A stretch of 54,771 nt of DNA from SKVR01 sp964589855 (GCA_964589855.1 CAZPVB010000005.1:1-54771), one strand, 5' to 3'; positions 46,001-53,445 are shown, counted from the first letter of the stretch. Numbers and translations are program-made. Notes: a model not told the origin generated them from the sequence alone.

Positions 46001-46581
46001 ATTTCGGAATTCAGCAGTTCAGCAAAGCCGGACAAGGGAGCTCGCTGGTGGACGATGTGGTGGTCATTGCCCAACCTCTTATTCTGCCGGTAGACATGGA
46101 GCAGGTAAACACAGATCCGGGAAATCAGATCACCGTGGAAGCATTGGGAAGCGATTCCCTGAGATGGTATGCCGATGAAGAACTTACACAGATCATCGGA
46201 GAAGGGAGCTCCTATACCCATACATTTACCGAAGAACTCATCACAGTGTATGCTGCGGAAAGGGTTTATGGGATAACCGGTCCGGCCGACCTCATAGAAC
46301 TGGGCCCGGGCATGCATACCGCTGAAGATCTTTGGGCAAATGGAGATCTGAACATTTACCCCAATCCTGCCACTGAAAAGATTTACATGGATATACCCTT
46401 TGCGGAGCAGGAAAAAATCACCGTGAAGATTTTTGATATGCTGGGCGAACTCGTTACAGTAGTTGAAATGAAAGATACCGAAAATCCGGGAATAGATATT
46501 TCTTCCCTGCCTGAGGGAATGTATATTGTGAACCTGCAAACCAGAGATCAAAAACTTCAGGGTAGTTTCGTAAAGTTTTAA
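40069..46581 (+). CDS. Giant T9SS-secreted subtilisin-family (S8) serine protease
   Basis: The start is placed at ATG 40069, which begins a signal peptide (MTILKGYIALTFFILPLFLS); the frame continues upstream to 39988 without signal character. About 2170 residues. The S8 domain (about 90-450) shows the triad Asp in LGIWDGG, His in SGHSNHVAGT (HSNH in place of HGTH) and Ser in GTSMAAPT, plus oxyanion Asn in HASGND. A P-domain-like beta region follows. Then five modules of about 285 residues each pair a CARDB-like domain with a conserved Cys (SGCSFSAQTP, SGCDFSAETS, FGCNAFDAQTP, SDACGISESTP, SPCEFNQQTP) with a cleaved-adhesin/choice-of-anchor-J jelly roll (NDWLISNC, NDWLITNC, DDWLFSNC, DDWLFSSC, NDWVISGC). 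A T9SS type A domain ends it (NLNIYPNPATEKIYMDIPFA, GMYIVNLQTRDQ). Confidence 0.93.
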   Translation: MKKMTILKGYIALTFFILPLFLSAQQFKASEKIPADRVKKLSDLWVENSFKWEQNQVDRKSFFARQAGDTLYRDSLITVQLMGFSKRGEPIYYQTYNLFGARTLKTNNLWSGGVSELDLNGEDMTLGIWDGGKLRHTHQEFGGRTTQMDDDGFMSGHSNHVAGTMVSAGLVPTAKGMAPQANLHAYTFTEDETEMIEAATNGLLISNHSYGRPTGWLFMTNLWWWYGDTRISDTEDYKFGFYTEETRVRDEITYLAPYYLQVHASGNDALDTGPEEGEEYNVYNHDVGAWVKSTDSRIPDGGEQGYDMISSLVLGKNVLTIGSVADASDYSGPESVQISEFTSTGPTDDGRIKPDLSAKGQGLLSTWVDDDQSYAGLTGTSMAAPTITGSLILLQQLNHRLYGDYLRASTVKALAIHTAREAGPHPGPDYKYGWGLPDIEAAAGILPEKDNNTIIQERNLVQDAVPSYTRTVYSNGSKPLEATLVWTDVPGEVKEPVLNDRTPTLVNDLDLRITRLDDQQVFYPWRLDPDNPADAAIQGDNQADNVEKIQIMLPDPGEYLVEVTHKGQLVDLINEQNKRQSFSLVISGIAERTVDLAITDFNVLVSGCSFSAQTPAFVTIENKGQQAVQDLEIAYMVTNKNQDTLSEGTLELENLDPGMQEDLEVFADLSEGFEFTFSASVEHPNDMLPANNHFERQIVSDSWMVSEDSYENSFEGIADVAEIGWQIINANDDGSSWMLRIADGENQFASDGANTMRYGVLNPAEDGVETQQQGNDWLISNCMFLTPGENYRLSFDYRAWTSDFPESMKVWIGQSDNPEAFTELLVDLENFDNEEFLTELPQFSVEEEGNYFIAFQVTSQPDHRFIYLDNIIVERMVFNDIAADDLTINASGCDFSAETSITASFANMGLDPQENFDLQLEVYHFQTDQSFNYTETFNGTLQSLEEGEVEFTANMSFYGEYELTLTTLLPNDEKPGNNQTVLPASNSLVDLEVQSFFTNFDGLESEEDIDWTIINVNNDSHTWRHYGVAGQSYSRPNSMNYYRGASGDGNPGVTNDWLITNCLRMEEGNTYRISFYTATQGTNDQDEYDIYLMEGTQVEDTLQQFGYVHIDKFEYTHREYVVVAPHTGIFHIGFYVSTNPPSSVQSFIDDVTIEKAENTDLTILSIDQKTFGCNAFDAQTPVEVVLKNRGINDINEATIQLIATTEEGENELYEIVYQELLPSQAIDTVSFEVDLSQLNTIYELNAQVLHPEDEEPVNDTLTDFIRNTSVDLTQDDLYFNDFEMTEIDGHSRLMDPLLGWWYENANSDIASDGLPITWVLRKNNDFALSGEVSVRSGRSTEEAADDWLFSNCFQMDKDEKYLLNFHYTGRTASATEKMSVYLGTSQDSGTMTQLLWDETFSSGIDYQKATITFSPPENGTYYIGFHHYSDADQAWIFLDDFSITRNYDLDLAMDSIQVQSDACGISESTPVRFSYKNSGNDVFDHPVTLTYQVIDPDGNISETGEQVQQITMNTGDVVSFDVNVDLRKYGEYILEALVELPEEAEEPMNENNSLEITFRNTTMFPQTEDIYITFEDYENLDETGFSFSDENSDGFRWDLGTNFTNFSFSGEKVLYYTYNEDNSADDWLFSSCARLEAETVYNVSYYYRIFSADYPESMDFGIASEPHPDHIIEVLDVKEEMINQNFRRVTYAFSVPETGNYFFAWHAYSPAFHRFILVDDLALKTAPVADAVVNTIEAQVSPCEFNQQTPIRASLRNLGSEALPAGEMQVAIAGNAGEQTLTLEIPAMEPLQKTDISFDADMTGQGRVLFDYELEIPGDDVASNNQGSFAIFASRVDLQQPGSWFIQDFETVFSLRETDWSIFNVNNDNRYWGIRVNDPGLSFSGHNYLVYFTGNTSKPANDWVISGCYDLNEDLRYKAAFYYRLGSGDHNLKMAVGDSPFPEAMNQTILEEISLTEPNQPYKALESSFEIGQSGKYHFGIQQFSKAGQGSSLVDDVVVIAQPLILPVDMEQVNTDPGNQITVEALGSDSLRWYADEELTQIIGEGSSYTHTFTEELITVYAAERVYGITGPADLIELGPGMHTAEDLWANGDLNIYPNPATEKIYMDIPFAEQEKITVKIFDMLGELVTVVEMKDTENPGIDISSLPEGMYIVNLQTRDQKLQGSFVKF

Positions 46582-46682
46582 TGGGAGTTATTTGATTTTT
46601 GTAAATCACTTTTTTGAGAAAATCCATTGCTGCTACCCTTATGTTTGGGGCAGATACTGACGTTTTTTCTTACGCTCACCAG

Positions 46683-46725
46683 ATAAAAAAAAGGCAGGGA
46701 TCGCATCCCTGCCTTTTTTTTGTTG
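46683..46725. terminator. Bidirectional intrinsic terminator
   Basis: AAAAAAAAGGCAGGGAT-CGC-ATCCCTGCCTTTTTTT forms a 10-bp perfect GC-rich stem with an A-run before and T-run after. It serves the convergent subtilisin gene (+) and carboxylase operon (-). Confidence 0.93.
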
Positions 46726-46755
46726 GAAAAAGTTTTATGAGCATGTTCATGCAGA

Positions 46756-48285
46756 TCACAACGGAATATTCCCGTGCTTTTTAGCAGGAACCACCTCGCG
46801 CTTGTTTTCGGTCATTTCCAGCGCCTGGATCAGTTTCAGGCGTGTTTGCCGTGGGAAGATGATCTCGTCAATATGACCAGATTCAGCTGCTTTGTAGGGC
46901 GAGCAGAACCTCTCTTTGTATTCTTCGGTAGTTTTGATTTTTTCCTCGTCGTTGAGTTTGTTGCGGTACAAAACATTAACGGCTCCCTCAGGACCCATTA
47001 CAGCAATTTCGGCAGTAGGATAGGCATAATTTACATCGGCGCCCAGGTGTTTGCTGGCCATGACCACGTATGCACCGCCATACGATTTTCGTGTGATCAC
47101 CGTAATTTTGGGCACCGTAGCTTCTGCATAAGCATACAACAACTTTGCCCCGTGCCTGATAATGCCCCCATGCTCCTGATCAACACCCGGCAAAAACCCC
47201 GGAACATCACAAAAAGTGATAATGGGTATATTGAAAGAATCGCAAAAACGCACAAAACGGGCGGCTTTTACCGAAGCATCAATATCCAGAACACCGGCAA
47301 GCATGGCTGGTTGATTGGCAACCATACCCACAGTTTTTCCATTGAGGCGGGCAAATCCTACTATGATGTTTTGTGCATAATGAGCATGTACTTCAAAAAA
47401 GTTGTAATCGTCTGCCACTGCCACGATGATCTCCTTCATGTCGTAGGGTTTGTTAGGATCGGCAGGGATAAGATCGCGCAGTTTCATCTCTTCACGGTGT
47501 GGGGAATCGGTGCAGGGTTTTACCGGCGGATCTTCCATGTTGTTGGAGGGGAGAAATCCGGTGAGTTCTCGGATCATCATCATGGCCTGCTCATCGTCGT
47601 CGGCGGTAAAATGTGCCACACCACTTTTGGCATTGTGAGTCATGGCACCCCCCAACTCTTCTTTGGTCACCTCTTCGTGGGTTACGGTTTTGATAACATC
47701 TGGCCCGGTAACGAACATGTAACTGGTTTTGCGCGCCATAAAAATAAAATCGGTAATGGCAGGCGAATACACGGCACCACCGGCGCATGGGCCAAGTATA
47801 GCGCTGATCTGGGGTATTACCCCACTGGAACGTACATTGCGGATGAAGATATCGCCATATCCTGCCAAACTATCTACCCCTTCCTGGATGCGTGCTCCGC
47901 CACTGTCGTTGAGACCGATAAGGGGTGCACCCATCTTTACCGCCAGATCCATGATCTTAATCACTTTGTTGGCATTGGAGCGGCTCAGTGACCCTCCAAA
48001 GACGGTAAAATCCTGGGCGAAAACATACACCAGCCGTCCGTCAATTTTTCCATAACCCGTCACAATGCCATCTCCGGGTATCTTTTCCATTTTAAAATCT
48101 TCATTGGTGTTAACCACAAATTTGTCAATCTCAACAAAGGTTCCATTATCCAGCAGTTCTTTGATCCGCTCGCGGGCGGTCTTGCGACCCGATGCATGAA
48201 TTTTATCAATCTTTTCCTGACCACCTCCCAGTTCGGCAGCCTGATGCATCTTCGAGAGTCTGTCAATTTTGTCAACTGTCTTCAT
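46756..48285 (-). CDS. Acyl-CoA carboxylase, carboxyltransferase (beta) subunit
   Basis: Transfers carboxyl from carboxybiotin to an acyl-CoA, most likely propionyl-CoA given family resemblance to PccB/MmdA; acetyl-CoA cannot be excluded. The start is ATG 48285 (MKTVDKIDRLSKMHQAAELG); the frame runs to 48330. 509 residues, normal. Crotonase-fold N- and C-domains with GDGIVTGYGKIDGRLVYVFA, DFTVFGGSLS, LIGLNDSGGARIQEGVDSLA, GPCAGGAVYSPAITDF, FVTGPDVIKTVT, FCDVPGFLPGVDQEHGGIIR, KSYGGAYVVMASKH and YPTAEIAVMGPEGAVNVLY. Third gene of the operon, 31 bp after the biotin carrier gene. In anaerobic members the same protein type serves methylmalonyl-CoA/propionyl-CoA interconversion. Confidence 0.93.
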   Translation of the reverse strand: MKTVDKIDRLSKMHQAAELGGGQEKIDKIHASGRKTARERIKELLDNGTFVEIDKFVVNTNEDFKMEKIPGDGIVTGYGKIDGRLVYVFAQDFTVFGGSLSRSNANKVIKIMDLAVKMGAPLIGLNDSGGARIQEGVDSLAGYGDIFIRNVRSSGVIPQISAILGPCAGGAVYSPAITDFIFMARKTSYMFVTGPDVIKTVTHEEVTKEELGGAMTHNAKSGVAHFTADDDEQAMMMIRELTGFLPSNNMEDPPVKPCTDSPHREEMKLRDLIPADPNKPYDMKEIIVAVADDYNFFEVHAHYAQNIIVGFARLNGKTVGMVANQPAMLAGVLDIDASVKAARFVRFCDSFNIPIITFCDVPGFLPGVDQEHGGIIRHGAKLLYAYAEATVPKITVITRKSYGGAYVVMASKHLGADVNYAYPTAEIAVMGPEGAVNVLYRNKLNDEEKIKTTEEYKERFCSPYKAAESGHIDEIIFPRQTRLKLIQALEMTENKREVVPAKKHGNIPL

Positions 48286-48316
48286 ATTCACAAGTATTTT
48301 TCGGTTTTTAATCATT

Positions 48317-48826
48317 TTATTCCAGCACAATCATTACTTTGCGTGCTTCTACATTATCCCCTTCTTTTACATTGATCTGTTTCACTACAGAATCTTTTTT
48401 GGCTTTGTACTCACTTTCCATTTTCATGGCAGAAATGATAATGAGGGTCTGTCCCATCTCTACTTTTTCGCCGGCAGATACCGGTATTTTTACTACTTTT
48501 CCGGGAATAGGGGCTACAATGGTGTTTTCTGCATCCTCTTCCAACCCTTTCAGGCGGGAAGACCTGTATTTCGATTCAGCATCAATCACCTCTACCTCGT
48601 AAGATCGCTTGGTGGTATTTACCGTATATTTCTTAACATTTTCACCCGGTATCAGTTCTACATTATGGGAGTTGTTTTCGTGAAGGATGGAGAAGTTTCC
48701 CTGTCCCACTTTTACAAAATCCATTTTATACTCCTTGCCATCCACCTTGATGTTTACAAAAGAACCCTCCCACTGTACAAGTTCTACTTTTTTTACTTTG
48801 TTGTTGATTTTTACTTCGTAAGACAT
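48317..48826 (-). CDS. Biotin carboxyl carrier protein of the acyl-CoA carboxylase
   Basis: A 169-residue carrier. The N-terminal part (1-90) is a beta-rich linker domain of the kind seen in Bacteroidota carriers (VQWEGSFVNIKVDGKEYKMD, VKKYTVNTTKRSYEVEVID). The C-terminal 75 residues form a biotinyl domain (VAPIPGKVVKIPVSAGEKVE, MGQTLIIISAMKMESEYKAK, VKEGDNVEARKVMIVLE) with the biotin-accepting lysine in the AMKM motif. It lies between the biotin carboxylase (13-bp spacer) and carboxyltransferase genes, in the order expected for a three-component acyl-CoA carboxylase. Confidence 0.93.
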   Translation of the reverse strand: MSYEVKINNKVKKVELVQWEGSFVNIKVDGKEYKMDFVKVGQGNFSILHENNSHNVELIPGENVKKYTVNTTKRSYEVEVIDAESKYRSSRLKGLEEDAENTIVAPIPGKVVKIPVSAGEKVEMGQTLIIISAMKMESEYKAKKDSVVKQINVKEGDNVEARKVMIVLE

Positions 48827-48839
48827 AAGAATTATACGT

Positions 48840-50348
48840 TTAAAGTTTTAGCACACTTCTGATCCTGCTGTAATCTTTCCAGTTGTTTTTCAGTGCGGTC
48901 ATTTCCGCCGGAGAGGCTTTTTCCATGCGTGCGGTATACTCCAGAAAAGCGGTAATCACCGCCATGTTTTCGCAATCGTTGTCGCATTCATCATGGTTGA
49001 TCAGCAGATGTTGCATGTTTTCCTCAATGAAATGGGTTGTATAGTTTCCTTTTACAAAATCTTTGGCAGTCATGATGTTTTCAAGAAAATGCAAGGATGT
49101 TTTTACACCGGCAATCTTGAATTCCTGCAACGCTCTGATGGTGCGTTCAATGGCATCTGCCCTGTTTCGTCCCCAAACAATCAGTTTGGCAATAAGCGGA
49201 TCATAAAACATGGGTATCTCAAACCCTTCGTAAATATAACCATCTACCCTTACGCCAACACCATAGGGGATGGTAATGTGGGTGACCTTTCCGGGGGCAG
49301 GCATGAAATTTTGTGTGGCATCCTCGGCATACACCCGGCACTCTATGGCATGTCCGTTTTGTTTGAGTTCTTCCTGTTTGTAGGAAAGGGTATTGCCGGA
49401 GGCAATGCGGATTTGTTCTTTTACCAGGTCGATGCCCACCACCCGCTCTGTGATGGGGTGCTCAACCTGCAGGCGGGTGTTCATCTCCAGAAAATAATAG
49501 TTTAGTTGGTTGTCTACGATAAACTCTATCGTTCCTGCTCCTTCGTAGTTAACGGCTTTGGCAGCAGCCACGGCTGCTTTTCCCATTTCTTCTCTCACCT
49601 TTTCTGTAAGAATAGGAGAGGGGGTTTCTTCGATGATCTTTTGATGACGACGTTGCACCGAACATTCCCTTTCGAAAAGATGGATCACGTTGCCATGCTT
49701 ATCGGCCAGGATCTGAAACTCGATGTGGTGCGGCGATTCTATGTACTTTTCCACATACACCGCATCGTCGCCAAAAGCAGATTTTGCTTCGGAGCGAGCT
49801 GCCCGCAGCGAGCTTTTGATATCTTTCTGCTTTTTTACCAGGCGCATCCCTTTTCCGCCACCGCCGGCAGAGGCTTTGATCATTACAGGCAAACCGATTT
49901 TGTCTATGATCTGAAGTGCCTGTTCTTCTGACGAGATGGCTTCTTCGGTGCCTGGCACCACGGGCACACCCGCCCTGATCATGGTCTTGCGCGCCGTGAT
50001 CTTGTCGCCCATCTGCGAGATGGCATAAGCATCAGGCCCAATAAACTGAATCCCGGCTGCCTGGCATTTTTCAGAAAAAAGTGCGTTTTCCGAAAGAAAA
50101 CCATAACCGGGATGAATGGCATCTGCATTACTTTTTTTTGCTACCTCCAGGATCTTGTCCATATCCAGATACGATTCCGTGGAGGGTGATGCGCCAATGT
50201 GATACGCCTGGTCGGCATACAATACGTGCATCGCTTTTCGATCGGCGTCGGAATAAACCGCCACCGACAGGATTCCCATTTCACGGCACGATCGCATTAC
50301 CCTCACTGCTATTTCGCCGCGATTGGCAACCAAAACTTTTTTGATCAT
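48840..50348 (-). CDS. accC: Biotin carboxylase subunit of the acyl-CoA carboxylase
   Basis: A 502-residue ATP-grasp enzyme that carboxylates biotin with bicarbonate. Motifs: KKVLVANRGEIAVRVMRSCR at the N-terminus, IHPGYGFLSENALFSEKC, the glycine-rich ATP loop MIKASAGGGGKGMRLVKK, HIEFQILADKHGNVIHLFER, ECSVQRRHQKIIEETPSP, FLEMNTRLQVEHPITERVVG and GHAIECRVYAEDA. First gene of the minus-strand operon accC-carrier-carboxyltransferase, which ends at the shared terminator near 46.7 kb. The C-terminal 50 residues after the ATP-grasp core are variable. Acetyl- versus propionyl-CoA use is set by the carboxyltransferase, not by this subunit. Confidence 0.95.
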   Translation of the reverse strand: MIKKVLVANRGEIAVRVMRSCREMGILSVAVYSDADRKAMHVLYADQAYHIGASPSTESYLDMDKILEVAKKSNADAIHPGYGFLSENALFSEKCQAAGIQFIGPDAYAISQMGDKITARKTMIRAGVPVVPGTEEAISSEEQALQIIDKIGLPVMIKASAGGGGKGMRLVKKQKDIKSSLRAARSEAKSAFGDDAVYVEKYIESPHHIEFQILADKHGNVIHLFERECSVQRRHQKIIEETPSPILTEKVREEMGKAAVAAAKAVNYEGAGTIEFIVDNQLNYYFLEMNTRLQVEHPITERVVGIDLVKEQIRIASGNTLSYKQEELKQNGHAIECRVYAEDATQNFMPAPGKVTHITIPYGVGVRVDGYIYEGFEIPMFYDPLIAKLIVWGRNRADAIERTIRALQEFKIAGVKTSLHFLENIMTAKDFVKGNYTTHFIEENMQHLLINHDECDNDCENMAVITAFLEYTARMEKASPAEMTALKNNWKDYSRIRSVLKL

Positions 50349-50575
50349 TTGCCTTGTTGTTTAATGATTATTATTTTTTCTATGAATAAATTTAGCAATT
50401 TTATTCCTTTTAAGCAGTCAAATGTGGTTTTATTGAGGATTTTTATTGTTTTAACTTCATGTGGGGCGGTTTGATAGTTTTTTACAACGATCTGCCCTGG
50501 GCTTTGTTCAAACCTCTGCCGAATACTATGAATGGTTTATGTAGCATGACAACAAAACCGATGGAAAAATGCCAA
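50349..50575. other. Intergenic, no gene recognised
   Basis: Part of the 338-bp divergent spacer between accC and the thioredoxin-reductase fusion gene. It is AT-rich, and no frame, repeat or strong hairpin was found. Confidence 0.4.
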
Positions 50576-50607
50576 TTTGACACAATTTATCTTTGGCAAT
50601 CATTTTG
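50576..50607 (+). promoter_or_regulatory. Candidate promoter of the thioredoxin-reductase fusion gene
   Basis: TTTG (50576-50579), a 20-bp spacer and TCATTTTG (50600-50607; one mismatch to TAnnTTTG). An exact TATCTTTG also lies at 50588-50595. Either would start transcription 75-90 nt before the ATG at 50687. Confidence 0.35.
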
Positions 50608-50686
50608 ATAATAAAGACGTGCAGCATTAAACCCAATACATATAGATACGTACATATATAAATCCATTAAAATAACTCAAAAAGTA

Positions 50687-51961
50687 ATGAAAGAAATTAA
50701 ACAAGAGGAATTTGAACAGCAATTAAAGGAGCATGAAAACCTGGTGCTCGATTTTTATTCAACCGAATGTCCACCCTGTGAAGCCTTAGCCCCTAAATTT
50801 GAAAGTCTTGCAGAATTGTATGGTGAAGATATTCACTTTGTGAAAATGTTCAGACAAGGCAACCGCGAGCTCTCAGAAAAGTTAGGCGTAAAGTCCTCTC
50901 CAACCCTTATCTTCTATAAAAACGGGAAGGAGACTGGCGAAAGACTAATAGGCGGCATCAAGAAAACCGAGATAGTCAAAAACCTTGATACCCTCATCAC
51001 GGCAGAGCGTGCCGAAGAGATCAGACAAAAAATTAAGCCTGTGGTTACAGAAACCGATGTAATCGTGCTGGGTGCCGGACCCGGAGGGATGGCAGCGGGT
51101 ATTTATCTGGCACAGGCCAAGATCGATACCATACTGATTGATCAGGCTTTGCCGGGCGGGCAGGTAACCACCACCCACCAGGTATCCAACTATCCTGGTT
51201 TTATTGATCCCCAGCCGGGATTTATGCTATCTCACTTTATGTCGGAACAGTCGAAGTCGGCAGGTGTTAAATTTAAACTGGCAGTTGATGTAAACAAGGT
51301 AGACCTGGTAAACAAAGAAGTAGTGGTGGATGGTTATGAAACCATACGGGCAAAAAAAATCATTATTTCTACCGGTGCATCGCCGCGCTACCTGAATATT
51401 GATGGAGAAAGAGAGTATTACGGAAAAGGGATATCCTACTGTGCCACCTGCGATGCCAAATACTACCACGACAAGGAAGTTGTGATCATTGGCGGTGGCA
51501 ATACAGCCGTGGAGGAGTCTGAGTTTATCTCCAAATTTGCATCAAAAATCACCATGGTACAACAATTACCCATGCTTACCGCCAACAAATCGGCGCAGGA
51601 CAAATGTTATGCCGACCCGAAAATCGACGTACTGCTCGAACATGAACCCCGCGGTTTTTACAAAAACGGTTCCGACAAAATGAAGGTAAAACTTGAAAAC
51701 CTGAAAACCAGGCAATCCGAAATGCTCGAAACAGATGGGGTGTTTGTTTTTGTGGGAATGAAACCCAATACCGATTTTATTAAAGACCCGATAGAAACGG
51801 ATGACTGGGGTTACATCAAGGTAGATGATGAGATGCATACCAGCATTCCGGGTGTATATGCAGTGGGAGATGTGATCAGTAAGAAATACCGCCAGATCAC
51901 TACTGCCGTTGGCGATGGAACCATTGCCTCTATTGCCTGCACAAAAGAGATCAACGATTAA
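50687..51961 (+). CDS. trxB: Thioredoxin-thioredoxin reductase fusion protein
   Basis: A 424-residue two-domain protein. Residues 1-105 form a thioredoxin domain with active site ECPPCEAL (CPPC at 28-31, not the usual CGPC) and the cis-Pro segment SSPTLIFYKNG. Residues 115-424 are a low-molecular-weight thioredoxin reductase: FAD motif VIVLGAGPGGMAAGIYLAQA, PGGQVTTTHQVSNYPGF, redox site CATC (about 252-255), NADPH motif VVIIGGGNTAVEE, FVFVGMKPNT and GVYAVGDVISKKYRQITTAV. Electrons would pass from NADPH through FAD and CATC to the tethered or separate thioredoxin. The order (Trx first) is opposite to the Mycobacterium leprae reductase-thioredoxin fusion. Monocistronic. Confidence 0.93.
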   Translation: MKEIKQEEFEQQLKEHENLVLDFYSTECPPCEALAPKFESLAELYGEDIHFVKMFRQGNRELSEKLGVKSSPTLIFYKNGKETGERLIGGIKKTEIVKNLDTLITAERAEEIRQKIKPVVTETDVIVLGAGPGGMAAGIYLAQAKIDTILIDQALPGGQVTTTHQVSNYPGFIDPQPGFMLSHFMSEQSKSAGVKFKLAVDVNKVDLVNKEVVVDGYETIRAKKIIISTGASPRYLNIDGEREYYGKGISYCATCDAKYYHDKEVVIIGGGNTAVEESEFISKFASKITMVQQLPMLTANKSAQDKCYADPKIDVLLEHEPRGFYKNGSDKMKVKLENLKTRQSEMLETDGVFVFVGMKPNTDFIKDPIETDDWGYIKVDDEMHTSIPGVYAVGDVISKKYRQITTAVGDGTIASIACTKEIND

Positions 51962-52004
51962 GTTTTAGGATAGGTCAAAAAAAACGTTCAGGTTTCTATC
52001 CTCA

Positions 52005-52478
52005 TCAGAGATTATGATATGATTCGCCTTTTAAGATCGTGAAAGCACGGTAAAGTTGCTCCACGAAGAAAAGGCGGATCATTTGATGTGAAAAGGTCAT
52101 TTTCGACAAAGATATCTTTCCATGAGAACGCTCAACTGTATTTTGGTGAAAACCCCACGCACCTCCCACAACAAATAAGACCTCCCGGTACGATGCATTC
52201 ATCTTTTGCTGAAGAAACCCTGAAAATCCAACCGAATCCATATGCTTCCCGTTTTCATCCAGCAAAATTACCTGATCCGCTTTTGCCAGGTATTTTTCCA
52301 ACATTTCAGATTCTCTGCGCAAAATAGATTCCACATTCATCCCCGATGTTTTTTTCAGGGCAGGTATCTCTTTGATCTCAAAAGGGATGTAATGCTTTAA
52401 TCTTTTTTGGTATATCTCGATACCGCTCTTCAGGTAATCCTGATCTGTTTTGCCTGTGGTAAGAAGTGTGATCTTCAT
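52005..52478 (-). CDS. rlmH: 23S rRNA (pseudouridine1915-N3)-methyltransferase
   Basis: RlmH methylates pseudouridine 1915 in helix 69 of 23S rRNA in assembled 70S ribosomes. The start is ATG 52478 (MKITLLTTGKTDQDYLKSGI), giving 157 residues, exactly the family length; seven more upstream codons are in frame but not conserved. SPOUT-fold motifs: YQKRLKHYIPFEIKEI, VILLDENGKHMDSVGFSGFL, the SAM-binding knot FVVGGAWGFH (usually GG(A/P)xG) and the C-terminal KMTFSHQMIRLFFVEQLYRA, FTILKGESYHN. It is convergent with the thioredoxin-reductase gene and has no operon partners. Confidence 0.95.
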   Translation of the reverse strand: MKITLLTTGKTDQDYLKSGIEIYQKRLKHYIPFEIKEIPALKKTSGMNVESILRRESEMLEKYLAKADQVILLDENGKHMDSVGFSGFLQQKMNASYREVLFVVGGAWGFHQNTVERSHGKISLSKMTFSHQMIRLFFVEQLYRAFTILKGESYHNL

Positions 52479-52737
52479 TTGCTCTGTCTGCTTTAGCAAC
52501 TGTTTATGTATATTTGACTGTTGAGATGGAAAAAAAGTCCTTCTTTCAAAAAGATTGAATGTGTAAAAATCTACCCTTCCATCAATGATTCCACGCTAAA
52601 AAAGTTTATTGTTCACAAATTATAAAAATTGACACGAATTTATATGTTTGATAGCATATTATGTAAAATATTGTGAGTGCAGTTTAAAAAGCTAAAATAG
52701 TAAATACGATTGCTAACGAACAGATAATTCGTAATCA
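52479..52737. other. Intergenic region, no gene recognised
   Basis: AT-rich leader region of rlmH on the minus strand. No frame of protein-like character and no repeat shared with the rest of the window. Confidence 0.4.
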
Positions 52738-52820
52738 CTTCGTGGGTCTTTGACATCTCAAAGGGTTTTCAGACCCGAAGCATTGTATTTTCACCAATTC
52801 CCAAAAAATGATTTTTGGGG
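52738..52820. other. Cluster of strong hairpins (possible structured RNA or palindromic element)
   Basis: CTTCG-T-GGGTCT (52738-52749) pairs with AGACCCGAAG (52771-52780), one bulged T, enclosing a second stem CTTTGA-CATC-TCAAAG (52748-52763) that partly competes with it. A third, separate hairpin CCCAAAAA-ATGA-TTTTTGGG is at about 52800-52819. There is no reading frame worth calling. It lies between divergent rlmH and DUF4783. It could be a small RNA, a leader structure or a palindromic repeat; the sequence does not decide. Confidence 0.4.
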
Positions 52821-53027
52821 ATAGACGCATCATTGAAAAATAAAAATAAGCAAAAACCCTCATATGAAAAAAGAATGCACCAGGGATCAAAAAGATCAAA
52901 AAACGTATCGTTGAAAAACGCAAGAGATTTTTTATCCGGGTTTAACTTTGGTTTGATTTTTGTGTAGTAGCAAGGTTGGTCGCTTGTGCAAACAGGGCGT
53001 AAAATCACAAACAAAAACACTAAAGAA

Positions 53028-53438
53028 ATGGGTCATTTTATTTTTTCCTTACTTTTCTCGGTATTTATTTTCTCTTACAGTCCGTCGGAAACTGATTATT
53101 TTCAGGCCGTAAATGTGTCACGCGATATAACTACCGCCATTGAAAAGGGAAATGCCAAAGAAATATCTAAATTTTTTGCCACCACCGTTGATTTGAAAAT
53201 ACCGGGGAGAGACGGCACATTCAGCAAAAATCAGGCAGAGTTGCTGCTGCGTGACTTTTTTGAAAACAACCCACCCGAAAAATTCACCATCGGGCACCAG
53301 GGATCTTCCAATGACGGATCCCTTTATGTGATCGGTCATTTCAAAACACAAAATAACAATACCTACCGAACCTACTTCCTCTTAAAAAAAATCTCTGATA
53401 AGATGATCCTTCATCAGTTGCAATTCGAATTGCAATAA
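53028..53438 (+). CDS. DUF4783-family exported protein
   Basis: About 136 residues from ATG 53028 (MGHFIFSLLFSVFIFSYSPS), which supplies a signal peptide; the 14 codons upstream (from 52986) lack signal character. The mature part matches DUF4783 of Bacteroidota: DITTAIEKGNAKEISKFFAT, VDLKIPGRDGTFSKNQAELL, LRDFFENNPPEKFTIGHQGS, YVIGHFKTQNNNTYRTYFLL, and the final ILHQLQFELQ. The fold is SnoaL/NTF2-like, a small cone-shaped domain. Function is unknown. A MITE-like repeat lies 8 bp downstream. Confidence 0.85.
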   Translation: MGHFIFSLLFSVFIFSYSPSETDYFQAVNVSRDITTAIEKGNAKEISKFFATTVDLKIPGRDGTFSKNQAELLLRDFFENNPPEKFTIGHQGSSNDGSLYVIGHFKTQNNNTYRTYFLLKKISDKMILHQLQFELQ

Positions 53439-53445
53439 ATATTAT

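Noticed and set aside
46590..46625. Possible degenerate R2 copy after the subtilisin gene (GGAGTTATTTG...GTAAATCACTTTTTTGAG)
   Set aside because: Similarity is limited to short AT-rich stretches and needs gaps; too weak to call.
46774..47991. A 405-codon plus-strand frame opposite the carboxyltransferase gene
   Set aside because: It is the antisense shadow of a clearly conserved gene; its His/Phe-rich composition is typical of such shadows.
52735..53020. Two minus-strand frames of 62 and 83 codons upstream of DUF4783
   Set aside because: They pass through strong hairpins, overlap each other in different frames and show no conserved or signal-like pattern that would support a gene.
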